Below the pieces are notes generated by a model. That model was not told where the DNA came from, made no database searches, and worked only from the letters and a program-made list of their open reading frames with translations. A program made the translations under genes and the position numbers. A DNA stretch of 64,000 nt from CAIZGX01 sp964430305 (GTDB taxonomy: Bacteria; Bacteroidota; Bacteroidia; Flavobacteriales_D; Sanyastnellaceae), in the NCBI GenBank assembly GCA_964430305.1, contig CAYSEX010000002.1:1-64000 (forward strand), in the 5' to 3' direction. Shown here piece by piece: positions 26,576 through 34,299 of this stretch (positions within the stretch are counted from its first letter, which is position 1; each line of letters starts with the position of its first letter).

Positions 26576-27955
26576 ATGAAAGCTGCACAAGATTTTATTC
26601 AAGCAAATAAAGATCGTTTTTTGGAAGAACTTTTTCATTTGCTGCGCATTCCAAGTGTAAGTGCTGATCCGAATTATACACAAGATGTGGCACATTGTGC
26701 GAATGAAGTAGCCAGATTCATGATTGAAGCTGGGGCTGATGCAGTTGAAGTTTGTCCAACTGCTGGTCATCCAATTGTATATGGTGAGAAAATGGTAGAT
26801 CCTACTTTGCCCACGGTATTGGTATACGGACATTACGATGTTCAACCGGCTGACCCTATTGACTTGTGGCATACTCCACCTTTTGAACCAACCATTAAAA
26901 AAACTGAAATCCATCCAGAGGGTGCCATTTTCGCCCGAGGAGCTTGTGATGACAAAGGACAATTTTTCATGCATTTGAAGGCATTTGAGGCTATGAATAA
27001 AACCAACTCTTTGCCATGCAATGTGAAATTTATGATCGAAGGAGAAGAAGAAATTGGTTCCGATCACCTAGGTGAGTTTTGCAAGCAGAACAAACAGAAA
27101 TTAAAGGCAGATGTTGTGCTCATTTCAGATACAAGTGTCATTGCAAATGATACCCCAAGTATCGATTGCGGTCTAAGAGGGTTAAGTTATTTGGAGGTGG
27201 AAGTTACAGGAGCAAACAGAGATTTACATAGTGGAGTATACGGAGGTGCAGTTGCTAATCCGATTAATGTTTTAGCGAAAATGATTGCTTCAATGCATGA
27301 TGAAAATAACCATATAACAATTCCAGGATTTTATGATAAAGTAATGGAGTTAACTGAATCTGAGCGTGCTGATTTGAATAAGGCGCCATTCAGCGAAGAA
27401 GCGTATAAAAAAGAATTGGACATTGATGCGGTTTATGGTGAAAAGGGATACACTACGTTTGAAAGAACCGGTGTTCGTCCAACTTTAGATTGCAATGGTA
27501 TTTGGGGAGGATACATTGGCGAAGGGTCAAAAACGGTATTGCCATCAAAAGCCTTTGCGAAGATCTCGATGCGTTTGGTGCCGAATCAAACTACTGAGGA
27601 AATAACAGAAATATTTTCAAATCATTTTAAATCCATTGCACCAGCAGGTGTGCGGGTGGAAGTAAGACCTCATCACGGTGGAAATCCTGTAGTTACTCCT
27701 ACTGACAGCAAGGCATACATGGCAGCTAGTTTTGCCATGGAGCAGACCTACGGTAAAAAGCCTATTCCAACAAGAGGAGGCGGTTCAATTCCAATTGTAG
27801 CCATGTTTGAAAGTGAATTGGGATTGAAATCAGTGCTCATGGGATTTGGGCTTGATTCAGACGCTCTTCATTCCCCGAATGAACATTATGGTTTGTTCAA
27901 TTATTACCGGGGAATAGAGACTATACCGTATTTTTTCGAGAAGTTTGCGAAATAA
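26576..27955 (+). CDS. M20 family dipeptidase/aminoacylase-like metallopeptidase
   Basis: 459 residues. The di-zinc site is intact: H86 and D88 in YGHYDVQP, the bridging Asp in GACDDKGQ (125-126), the catalytic Glu pair in MIEGEEEIGS (157-159), a further Asp, and the His in GLDSDALHSPNE near the end. The dimerisation lid lies between about 190 and 310 (DLHSGVYGG). It resembles the cytosolic nonspecific dipeptidase branch (CNDP-like). No signal peptide. It probably completes peptide degradation in the cytoplasm. It diverges from proline dehydrogenase by 43 bp; the pairing suggests shared use of peptide-derived amino acids (inference). Confidence 0.93.
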   Translation: MKAAQDFIQANKDRFLEELFHLLRIPSVSADPNYTQDVAHCANEVARFMIEAGADAVEVCPTAGHPIVYGEKMVDPTLPTVLVYGHYDVQPADPIDLWHTPPFEPTIKKTEIHPEGAIFARGACDDKGQFFMHLKAFEAMNKTNSLPCNVKFMIEGEEEIGSDHLGEFCKQNKQKLKADVVLISDTSVIANDTPSIDCGLRGLSYLEVEVTGANRDLHSGVYGGAVANPINVLAKMIASMHDENNHITIPGFYDKVMELTESERADLNKAPFSEEAYKKELDIDAVYGEKGYTTFERTGVRPTLDCNGIWGGYIGEGSKTVLPSKAFAKISMRLVPNQTTEEITEIFSNHFKSIAPAGVRVEVRPHHGGNPVVTPTDSKAYMAASFAMEQTYGKKPIPTRGGGSIPIVAMFESELGLKSVLMGFGLDSDALHSPNEHYGLFNYYRGIETIPYFFEKFAK

Positions 27956-27981
27956 AAGTGAAGTAGTGGTGTTGCAGTAAT

Positions 27982-28452
27982 ATGAGTCGATTTATTTTCA
28001 GAGGGGTAATGCTCTTGTTCATCCTAATTTTTTCAGGATGCTCTATTTATGAAGATGTTAAAGTAGGAAAGTTAAACTCTGTAGACATCAGCTCTATCAA
28101 GGGAAATCAAGTGAACGCAACATTGAATTTTCAAATTGAAAATCCAAATCCGTATGCGATTACGCTTTTTGAATCGGATGTTCTATTGAAAATAGATGGT
28201 ATTCCGGCAGGAACAATAATGCTGCTAGAACCGGTAAAGATTTCAAAAAAATCCAACACAACCATTCCCATTCAAGTGACAACTGAGATGAATGAATTAG
28301 AATCAATTCTAGGAAATGCAATGGCACTCATGTTCAAACCTGAGATTCGAATAGAGGCTGGTGGATATGTAAAAGCGAAAGGGCTGGGATTTGTGAAAAA
28401 TGTACCTGTTCAATTTGAAAAGAGAATCAGTAAGAACCAAATAAGTCAATGA
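27982..28452 (+). CDS. LEA14-like (WHy domain) lipoprotein
   Basis: 156 residues. The lipoprotein signal ends at LIFSGC (Cys about 20), followed by a single LEA type 2/WHy beta-sandwich: VNATLNFQIENPNPYAITLFES is the hallmark segment (about 50-70), and TIPIQVTTEM follows. Such proteins are thought to be stress-related or envelope-stabilising. It follows the dipeptidase by 26 nt and ends with a 26-bp convergent overlap with the HAD gene, so no terminator separates them. Confidence 0.82.
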   Translation: MSRFIFRGVMLLFILIFSGCSIYEDVKVGKLNSVDISSIKGNQVNATLNFQIENPNPYAITLFESDVLLKIDGIPAGTIMLLEPVKISKKSNTTIPIQVTTEMNELESILGNAMALMFKPEIRIEAGGYVKAKGLGFVKNVPVQFEKRISKNQISQ

Positions 28453-29068
28453 AATAAGGCGCTAAAGTCTCAGATGGCATATTGTTGGGATCATGCAAAA
28501 TTCCAATAAGTCCTGCCTCCTTGGCCCCTAAAACATGCTGCAGAGAATCGTCAATAAAAATGGTGTGTTTTGGATTGAGCTGATGCAGTTGGCATAAGTG
28601 AAGAAATGATTCAGCATGTGGTTTACGCATTCCTAAATTTTGACTGTAATGAACGTGTTCAAAGGCGTCATAGAATTGAGATAGCCCATAACTTTTCTCA
28701 ATATCTTGTTCGAAAATAGCGCTGTGAATTGCATTGGTATTGCTGAAAAGAAATGTTCTTACGCCACTTTTTTTTAGTGTATGTATGAAGGACATACGCT
28801 CTGGTAAAAATTGAAGAAGTATGCTGTTCCATGCCTCTTGAATTTGAGCAAGTGAAGCATTTGGAAGAAAGCTTGATAATTGAGAGTAAAAATCGGTTGC
28901 ACTTATGCGACCAGTTTCTAGATCATCAAATAAGGAGGATTGACTTGCTTTAGAATATAACTCTTCAAACTCAACTAAACCAAGGTTAGCAAAAGCTTTA
29001 ACAGGAGCTTTGTAATCGATTTCATACAAAACTCCTCCGAAATCAAAAATGACGGCCTCTATTTTCAT
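28427..29068 (-). CDS. HAD-superfamily (subfamily IA) hydrolase
   Basis: 213 residues. Motif I FDFGGVLYE has the nucleophile D9 but Gly where many phosphatases have the second Asp, a variant seen in YihX-type and epoxide-hydrolase-N-like HADs. Motif II is LFSNTNA, motif III Lys in GMRKPHAESF and motif IV IFIDDS. A helical cap occupies about 20-85. A YihX-like sugar-phosphate phosphatase is the closest guess; the substrate is unknown. The start is supported by a -7 box 4 nt upstream. Confidence 0.9.
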   Translation of the reverse strand: MKIEAVIFDFGGVLYEIDYKAPVKAFANLGLVEFEELYSKASQSSLFDDLETGRISATDFYSQLSSFLPNASLAQIQEAWNSILLQFLPERMSFIHTLKKSGVRTFLFSNTNAIHSAIFEQDIEKSYGLSQFYDAFEHVHYSQNLGMRKPHAESFLHLCQLHQLNPKHTIFIDDSLQHVLGAKEAGLIGILHDPNNMPSETLAPYFIDLFGSY

Positions 29069-29072
29069 GGGC

Positions 29073-29080
29073 CGAAGTTA
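29073..29080 (-). promoter_or_regulatory. -7 box (TAACTTCG) 4 nt before the HAD gene
   Basis: Reading leftward, TAACTTCG is followed by GCCC and then the ATG at 29068. No -33 TTTG is seen at 19 nt. If real, the mRNA is leaderless. Confidence 0.3.
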
Positions 29081-29086
29081 AAAAGA

Positions 29087-29440
29087 TTAGGCGCCTAATT
29101 TTTCACCAGTTTTCGCTTCGTAGAGAGCTTTTAAAAGGGCATACTTTTCTTTTAAATCTCCTAGTTCTCTTCTAACTGAAACTAAATCACTACCTATGGT
29201 TTCATAGTTCACTTCCGTTTCACCTCCCGGAGCATCAGCGGTAACCAATTTTTTCGAGTAGATTGCGAAAAAATCAGTGTCCAAAGCTTTCGACAAATCA
29301 AATAAGAGGTCGGAATCAACAGAGTTTCTTTTATAAATACCGTAGATATTTTGCTTCGAAGTGTTAATGATTTTAGCCAATTCAGTGGGGCCAAGACGTA
29401 GGTCTTTCGCTCTATTTTTTATTTTGTCTCCAATATGCAT
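29087..29440 (-). CDS. XRE-like helix-turn-helix regulator with coiled-coil tail
   Basis: 117 residues. The N-terminal helix-turn-helix (about 3-55) shows the Cro/C1 pattern GPTELAKIINTSKQNIYGIYKR and the dimer helix SKALDTDFFAIYS. The C-terminus (about 80-112) is a predicted coiled coil (VRRELGDLKEKYALLKALYEAKTG). Probably a DNA-binding dimer; targets unknown. It lies 68 nt downstream of the HU/SPOR gene on the same strand. It is not flanked by a toxin or phage genes. Confidence 0.82.
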   Translation of the reverse strand: MHIGDKIKNRAKDLRLGPTELAKIINTSKQNIYGIYKRNSVDSDLLFDLSKALDTDFFAIYSKKLVTADAPGGETEVNYETIGSDLVSVRRELGDLKEKYALLKALYEAKTGEKLGA

Positions 29441-29508
29441 AGTTCGTGATTAATCTGTATCCATTACAAAGCAAATCTGAAACCGGGGAGGGACTTCTAA
29501 AAAAAATG

Positions 29509-30504
29509 TTAATTTTCGTTAATCCAGGCTTGAGTGTTCAATTTGGATTGCACACTGTCTAAATTTTTGATTGCTTGTTCCTGGTTATTGGCTCCTGCCG
29601 CTGCAACCATAAGTAAACCATTTTTACCGTACCCGGCAATGTATGCATCGAACCCGTTCGACTTAAGCTTATTCACATAATTCAGCGCATTGCTTTTCAC
29701 AGAAAAGGCGCCAACTATGATATCAAAATGGAAGTTTGAATCTGCTGTGACTTCCAATTTTGATTCTACTTTAGATGGAGTTCCTTCCTGTTGTAAAGGT
29801 TCTGGTTTCGATAGTGCTTCTGCTTCGTATCGAATAGTTTCTTCGGGAACAACATCATTCCAAGCAATGGTTGTTTTTGTTTGACTAGGGTCGAAAGTAG
29901 CAATACGACTCTTAGTTCCGAATAATTTGAATGAAGCGTATTTCCAATCAGTCTGTTGAATTTTTTGACTCATGGCGAATATTCCAACGCCTAAAATAGG
30001 CAGAGCCAAAGCTGCAGCTGCTTTCCAGACCCATGTTGCTGCAGATGAAGCGTTAGATTTATTTTCTAACCTTAGAATTTGTTTAACCTCTAGTGGAGTT
30101 AATGCTATTTTTTGGAAATGCAGGGTATCAAGAAGAAAATTTGCTTGTTGGTTGGGTATGAATTGCAATGAACCAGCGTGATCCTGAAAAAAAATACCGA
30201 TTCCTTCCCAATTCAACTTCATGCCCTGCGACAATTGTTTTTTGGTTTCAATGACCCAGAAATCAACCTCGGCTTTAGCTTCTTCAAATCGAATATTTCG
30301 CAAAGAGGACACCACACTGTACAATAGGCCGTCACTCTCTTTAATATGTGGATTGAAGCCAAAGCTTTTTGATGGTGGATAAACAAGGTGAAGTTGTGAA
30401 TTCAATGCAGCCGATTTTTGTTTCGCCACTAATCCTCCGAACTGAGGTATGACCACACAATCTGAATTGAACAAAAGATCATATATGATGGCTTCGATCT
30501 GCAT
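29509..30504 (-). CDS. HU-CCDC81/SPOR domain membrane protein
   Basis: 331 residues. The N-terminal about 140 residues match the two bacterial HU-CCDC81 domains (CVVIPQFGGLVA; a second domain with GMKLNWEGIGIFFQDHAGSLQFIP). A single transmembrane helix follows (about 168-186, AAALALPILGVGIFAM). The periplasmic region is a disordered linker and a C-terminal SPOR domain (FHFDIIVGAFSVKSNALNYVNKL, about 255-325), which binds denuded septal peptidoglycan. The HU-like domains face the cytoplasm, so the protein could join the division site to DNA or to a protein partner (inference). It is well known in Bacteroidota but uncharacterised. Confidence 0.88.
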   Translation of the reverse strand: MQIEAIIYDLLFNSDCVVIPQFGGLVAKQKSAALNSQLHLVYPPSKSFGFNPHIKESDGLLYSVVSSLRNIRFEEAKAEVDFWVIETKKQLSQGMKLNWEGIGIFFQDHAGSLQFIPNQQANFLLDTLHFQKIALTPLEVKQILRLENKSNASSAATWVWKAAAALALPILGVGIFAMSQKIQQTDWKYASFKLFGTKSRIATFDPSQTKTTIAWNDVVPEETIRYEAEALSKPEPLQQEGTPSKVESKLEVTADSNFHFDIIVGAFSVKSNALNYVNKLKSNGFDAYIAGYGKNGLLMVAAAGANNQEQAIKNLDSVQSKLNTQAWINEN

Positions 30505-30509
30505 ACCTA

Positions 30510-30517
30510 CAAAAGTA
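30510..30517 (-). promoter_or_regulatory. -7 box (TACTTTTG) 5 nt before the HU/SPOR gene
   Basis: Reading leftward, TACTTTTG is followed by TAGGT and the ATG at 30504. No -33 box is obvious. The 18-nt gap to kdsB means this would be an internal promoter of the minus-strand cluster. Confidence 0.3.
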
Positions 30518-30522
30518 AGTTT

Positions 30523-31245
30523 TTATTCTGGAAAATGCAATTTTTTCGCGTGTTCCAAGTCCTCAGGAGTGTCTATTCCAATTGATTCTAACTCGGTTTC
30601 AATGACTTGAATAGGAATGCCATTCGCTAACCAACGCAGTTGTTCCAATGATTCGGCCATTTCCAGGGCATGAGGCCCAAGTTTGGAAATTTTTTTTAAG
30701 GCGCTTAAAGCAAAGGCATAAATACCTAAATGTTTTTTGTACGAATGAAATGGGTTTCTAGAATAAGGAATCGGTGATCTTGAAAAATACATCGCTTGCC
30801 CATTTGAATTCAAAACTATTTTGACCCGATTGGGATCTTGAATGTCATCAACATTTTGAATGGCAATACATGCTGTAGCAATGCCATCGATTTGGAGATT
30901 ATTTAAGACTGCGTCAATGGTTTCTGGGTGAATAAATGGTTCGTCTCCTTGAATGTTAATTACCGTATCAAAACCTGCTTGTTCTATGAAAGGGAGTAGT
31001 TCCAAGATACGTTCAGTGCCACTTTGACAAGAGGTTGAGGTTCTGAAAACAGGTATGTTCAATGATTCTACGTGTGAATGAATTGAATCATCATCAGTTG
31101 TTACCCAAACCTCTTGAATACATTTCGATTTTTGTGCCTGCTCAATGACACGGTGTATCATTGTTTTTCCAGCAATTTCAGCCAAGGGTTTTCCAGGAAA
31201 ACGCGTGCTTGCATAACGAGCAGGAATAATAGCAACACAATTCAT
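30523..31245 (-). CDS. kdsB: 3-deoxy-manno-octulosonate (CMP-KDO) cytidylyltransferase
   Basis: 240 residues. KdsB motifs are intact: the N-terminal CTP loop AIIPARYASTRFPGKPL, EVWVTTDDDSI, TSCQSGTERI (substrate Asn/Thr/Gly region), VINIQGDEPFI with metal Asp, and MYFSRSPIPY. It activates KDO for lipid A core synthesis in the cytoplasm and confirms an LPS- or LOS-bearing outer membrane. It starts 1 nt after the stop of the TonB-receptor gene, so the two are co-transcribed although functionally unrelated. Confidence 0.97.
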   Translation of the reverse strand: MNCVAIIPARYASTRFPGKPLAEIAGKTMIHRVIEQAQKSKCIQEVWVTTDDDSIHSHVESLNIPVFRTSTSCQSGTERILELLPFIEQAGFDTVINIQGDEPFIHPETIDAVLNNLQIDGIATACIAIQNVDDIQDPNRVKIVLNSNGQAMYFSRSPIPYSRNPFHSYKKHLGIYAFALSALKKISKLGPHALEMAESLEQLRWLANGIPIQVIETELESIGIDTPEDLEHAKKLHFPE

Positions 31246-31246
31246 T

Positions 31247-33676
31247 TTACAAACTTAGTGTGTATTGAATCATGGTCATACGCGGTTCTTCAATTGACAA
31301 CGGACGAATGGCATATTCTCTATTCAATACATTATTGACCATAATGGCTATGCGTTGCTTATCTGAGAATTTGTATCCCAAGCGCAAATCGAAAACATAA
31401 TCACCGGTGGTATGCTCGGCTCTCCATTGATTTATTCCGGGGTTGAAGATTGCAGGGAATTGATCTTCTAATTTTCCGAATGCATTGTCTATGTTCTGCA
31501 TGTGGCTGTTGTATCTGAAACTGATTCCAGCAGTTAAATTTTTTCGAGTAAGCCCGCAATCGAAACGAACAAGATGTTCAAGTCTGTACTTTAGAATATT
31601 GTTTGAACTGTTTTCACTGGTGCTCAAATATGAAGCTTGTGCAAATTCACTAATTACTAAGGTTCCAGGCTGTTGTTGGGTTACAGCGTATACATAATCA
31701 GGGGTTGTACTTACTGGTTTAGTGTAGGTGTATCCACCCAAGATGTCGATTTGAGTTTCGCCAATTTTTCCAGTACCTAAAATTGAGAACTCAGCTCCTC
31801 TTACCATGGCCTCGCCAGTATTCAAGCTTTTGAATCCAATGGCGTTATTCAATTCCTCTAAATTAGAGAACGGAACGGGAGTCCATTGTCCAAAAGTAAA
31901 TTCAATGAAGTTTTCGAATTTTTGTTGAAATACAGCTACATCGGCAAATCCCTTGAACTCACCAATTTTAAATCCTTGCTTTACCCCAATTTCAATGTTG
32001 TTTGAAGTTTCGGGTTTCAATTCTGGATTAGCAAAAATGTTTATGGCTCCCAATCCAGTAACAATGAATTTTTCGGCGATGCTAGGGAATCGGTAACCCT
32101 GGCCGAATGATGCGCGCATGTATGTTGCTTTTGAAACTTTATAGTTGGCACCTGCCCTGAAAACAGGTTTGCCTTGTTTCTCATCATTGATTTGAAATTG
32201 CTCGTATCTCAATCCGCCACTTAGGTTCAATTTCTCCCAAAGTTTTTTATCCAATTGTAAGTATGCTGCGTAATTTTTGGCAGTGTTGTGTCCATCTGCA
32301 TTTCCACCTACAAACAATTCACCTCTTGCATCTGTCTGAATTCCGACCAAGCCAGCGGTAGTTGTAAAATTTTTAATTCGGTCTAAATCCCAATTTTTCT
32401 GAACTTGATATTCTCCGTAGAGTACATCTGAGAAATTTCCTTGATTATTGTCGTTGTTGTTGTCTAATGACTGCCACCTTGTTCTTAATGTGTGCGTGGC
32501 TCCTCGTTTACCATGGTATTCGATAAAAGGGTCTACGGTGTACAATTGTTGAATGGTTCGAGTAGCACTTCCTTCATACGCACTGTATAAACCGGTTGTG
32601 CTATTGTTCCATAGAAGCGTTGCTAATGAATTTCCGGCAGAGTAAATACTTGATACTCCAAGATAAAGTCGTTCAGTTGCACGATATCTTAATTGTAGAT
32701 TGAATCGTGCGCGGTTCCCAGCACCGTACCTATTCACATTCTTAGGGTTGTAAGAACTATTTTCGAATTGCCCCAATGAGTCCATAATTGGCCCCAAGTG
32801 TCCATCATCATATTGCATACTAGATGCAAATACAAAGTCTAGTTTTCCGAATTTTTGTGAGTGCGAAAAATTAATCCCGCTCTTCATTCCTTGACGTTCC
32901 CAATAGAAGCCTTCTTGCGATTGAGGCTTGGAATAAAGGCCATGGTAAACGGTAAGTTTGGTTTTGGGTGTGGAAGTTGGGTAAGCTGTTCGAAAATTAA
33001 TAACACCACTCAAAGCAGAGCTACCATAGAGCACGCTACTAGCTCCTTTAATTATTTCAATTTGAGATACATTTTCTGTTGGAAGGAATCCCCACGAAGG
33101 CTTTCCAGCATCGCCACTTAAAATTGGAATGTTGTCTACAAGAACTTGAACGCGACTACCTGCGCCAAAGCTGTATCCACTTCCACTTCTAATTTGAGGT
33201 TCGTCATCTACAATTGCAACACCCGGTGTTTGTTGTAAAATTTCATCGATATTGACAACATTCTTATCCTCCAACAATTTGGGTTGAATGACCTCCATAC
33301 TAACAGTAACCTCTCCAATGTTTTGCTCATATCTTCCCGCAGAAACCACAACAAGGTTCAAATCTTCGGTGTTTTCTTCAAGCTCTATTTTCAAACTAAT
33401 GGGTCCATTTAAATTTATTTCTTTACGAATTTCATTGTAGCTTAATAGATTGACTACAAGCGTATATTTCCCACTAGGAGCAGAAAAATTAAAACCACCA
33501 TCGGCATTTGTATTGGATCCATAAGAAGTCTGATCGAAACGAACCAACGCACCGTAAAGGGGTTGATTATTTTTTTTATTCAGAACTACACCTGAAACAG
33601 AAATGAAATCTTGTGCAAAAAATGGAGCGCACAAAAGCAATAACCCAAGGGTTAGTAGGTTTGATTTAAGGTTCAT
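31247..33676 (-). CDS. TonB-dependent outer membrane receptor with carboxypeptidase-like N-domain
   Basis: 809 residues from the ATG at 33676 (a TTG nine codons earlier would precede the signal peptide). Signal peptide 1-22 (CAPFFAQ), then a CarboxypepD_reg-like domain (VSGVVLNKKNNQPLYGALV, to about 110), a plug (about 120-235: VDEILQQTPGVAIVDDEP, GSRVQVLVDNIPI, VSQIEIIKGASSVLYG) and a 22-strand barrel ending NREYAIRPLSIEEPRMTMIQYTLSL. No SusD gene is adjacent, so it is likelier to be a metal-chelate or cofactor receptor than a glycan receptor. The polysaccharide deacetylase gene ends 23 nt upstream. Confidence 0.93.
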   Translation of the reverse strand: MNLKSNLLTLGLLLLCAPFFAQDFISVSGVVLNKKNNQPLYGALVRFDQTSYGSNTNADGGFNFSAPSGKYTLVVNLLSYNEIRKEINLNGPISLKIELEENTEDLNLVVVSAGRYEQNIGEVTVSMEVIQPKLLEDKNVVNIDEILQQTPGVAIVDDEPQIRSGSGYSFGAGSRVQVLVDNIPILSGDAGKPSWGFLPTENVSQIEIIKGASSVLYGSSALSGVINFRTAYPTSTPKTKLTVYHGLYSKPQSQEGFYWERQGMKSGINFSHSQKFGKLDFVFASSMQYDDGHLGPIMDSLGQFENSSYNPKNVNRYGAGNRARFNLQLRYRATERLYLGVSSIYSAGNSLATLLWNNSTTGLYSAYEGSATRTIQQLYTVDPFIEYHGKRGATHTLRTRWQSLDNNNDNNQGNFSDVLYGEYQVQKNWDLDRIKNFTTTAGLVGIQTDARGELFVGGNADGHNTAKNYAAYLQLDKKLWEKLNLSGGLRYEQFQINDEKQGKPVFRAGANYKVSKATYMRASFGQGYRFPSIAEKFIVTGLGAINIFANPELKPETSNNIEIGVKQGFKIGEFKGFADVAVFQQKFENFIEFTFGQWTPVPFSNLEELNNAIGFKSLNTGEAMVRGAEFSILGTGKIGETQIDILGGYTYTKPVSTTPDYVYAVTQQQPGTLVISEFAQASYLSTSENSSNNILKYRLEHLVRFDCGLTRKNLTAGISFRYNSHMQNIDNAFGKLEDQFPAIFNPGINQWRAEHTTGDYVFDLRLGYKFSDKQRIAIMVNNVLNREYAIRPLSIEEPRMTMIQYTLSL

Positions 33677-33699
33677 AAAGCAAGTATAAGAAAAACGAA

Positions 33700-34299
33700 T
33701 CAATTAATTCGATTCAATGGGTTGAATTTATCTTTTGGAAACTCGCTAAGAAATTCTTGAAGCAAATTCAAACTCTTCAGATTTTCGTGAAGCAGTACAA
33801 TGTCTCCTGCTTTTATTTTTTTTATTCTACGCATTAATTCAGTATGATTTACTGTTGAATCGAAATCACCCAAAACGAATGAATACATGACCACCGAATA
33901 ACGATTCGATAATAGCTTAATCTGTGGACGTGAAATTTTACCGTAAGGTGGTCTGTACATCTGAACATCTTTCAGAATTTCTGGTAGAACCAATAAAGAA
34001 TTAATTTCTTCCGGTGTCATGTCATTTAAAGCCTGATGGGTGTGCCCATGAAATCCAATCGTGTGGCCATCATCTTTAATTTGTTGAACTATATCTGGAT
34101 AAAGCAGACATTTCTCAGAAAGCAGGAAAAAAGTACATTGAATTTGGTAAGAACGGAGCAAGTCTAATATGGCAGGTGTGTAAACGGGATCAGGACCATC
34201 ATCGAATGTGAGGTATATGTAGGAACTGTCTACTCTCCAAATCACTTTTGGAAACAACCTATCTATTAATTTCGGAATTCGAATGAAGTACGATCGCAT
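33700..34299 (-). CDS. NodB-type polysaccharide deacetylase
   Basis: 199 residues with all five NodB motifs: TFDDGPD (D33 general base, D34 metal), HGHTHQ (metal H84 and H88), RPPYGK, a D-rich loop and LLHE near the end. Such enzymes remove N- or O-acetyl groups from peptidoglycan, chitin-like or capsule glycans. There is no cleavable signal, and the short Arg-rich start suggests a cytoplasmic or weakly exported protein. The start overlaps the upstream gene stop by 1 nt (TAATG), indicating translational coupling. Confidence 0.92.
   Translation of the reverse strand: MRSYFIRIPKLIDRLFPKVIWRVDSSYIYLTFDDGPDPVYTPAILDLLRSYQIQCTFFLLSEKCLLYPDIVQQIKDDGHTIGFHGHTHQALNDMTPEEINSLLVLPEILKDVQMYRPPYGKISRPQIKLLSNRYSVVMYSFVLGDFDSTVNHTELMRRIKKIKAGDIVLLHENLKSLNLLQEFLSEFPKDKFNPLNRIN

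Noticed and set aside
26567..27067. Long antisense open frame (about 166 codons) opposite the dipeptidase gene
   Set aside because: It lies wholly inside the M20 peptidase gene, which has intact catalytic motifs, and its translation shows no family pattern or signal.
28427..28452. Terminator between the LEA-like and HAD genes
   Set aside because: The genes overlap by 26 bp at their 3' ends and no stem-loop is visible.
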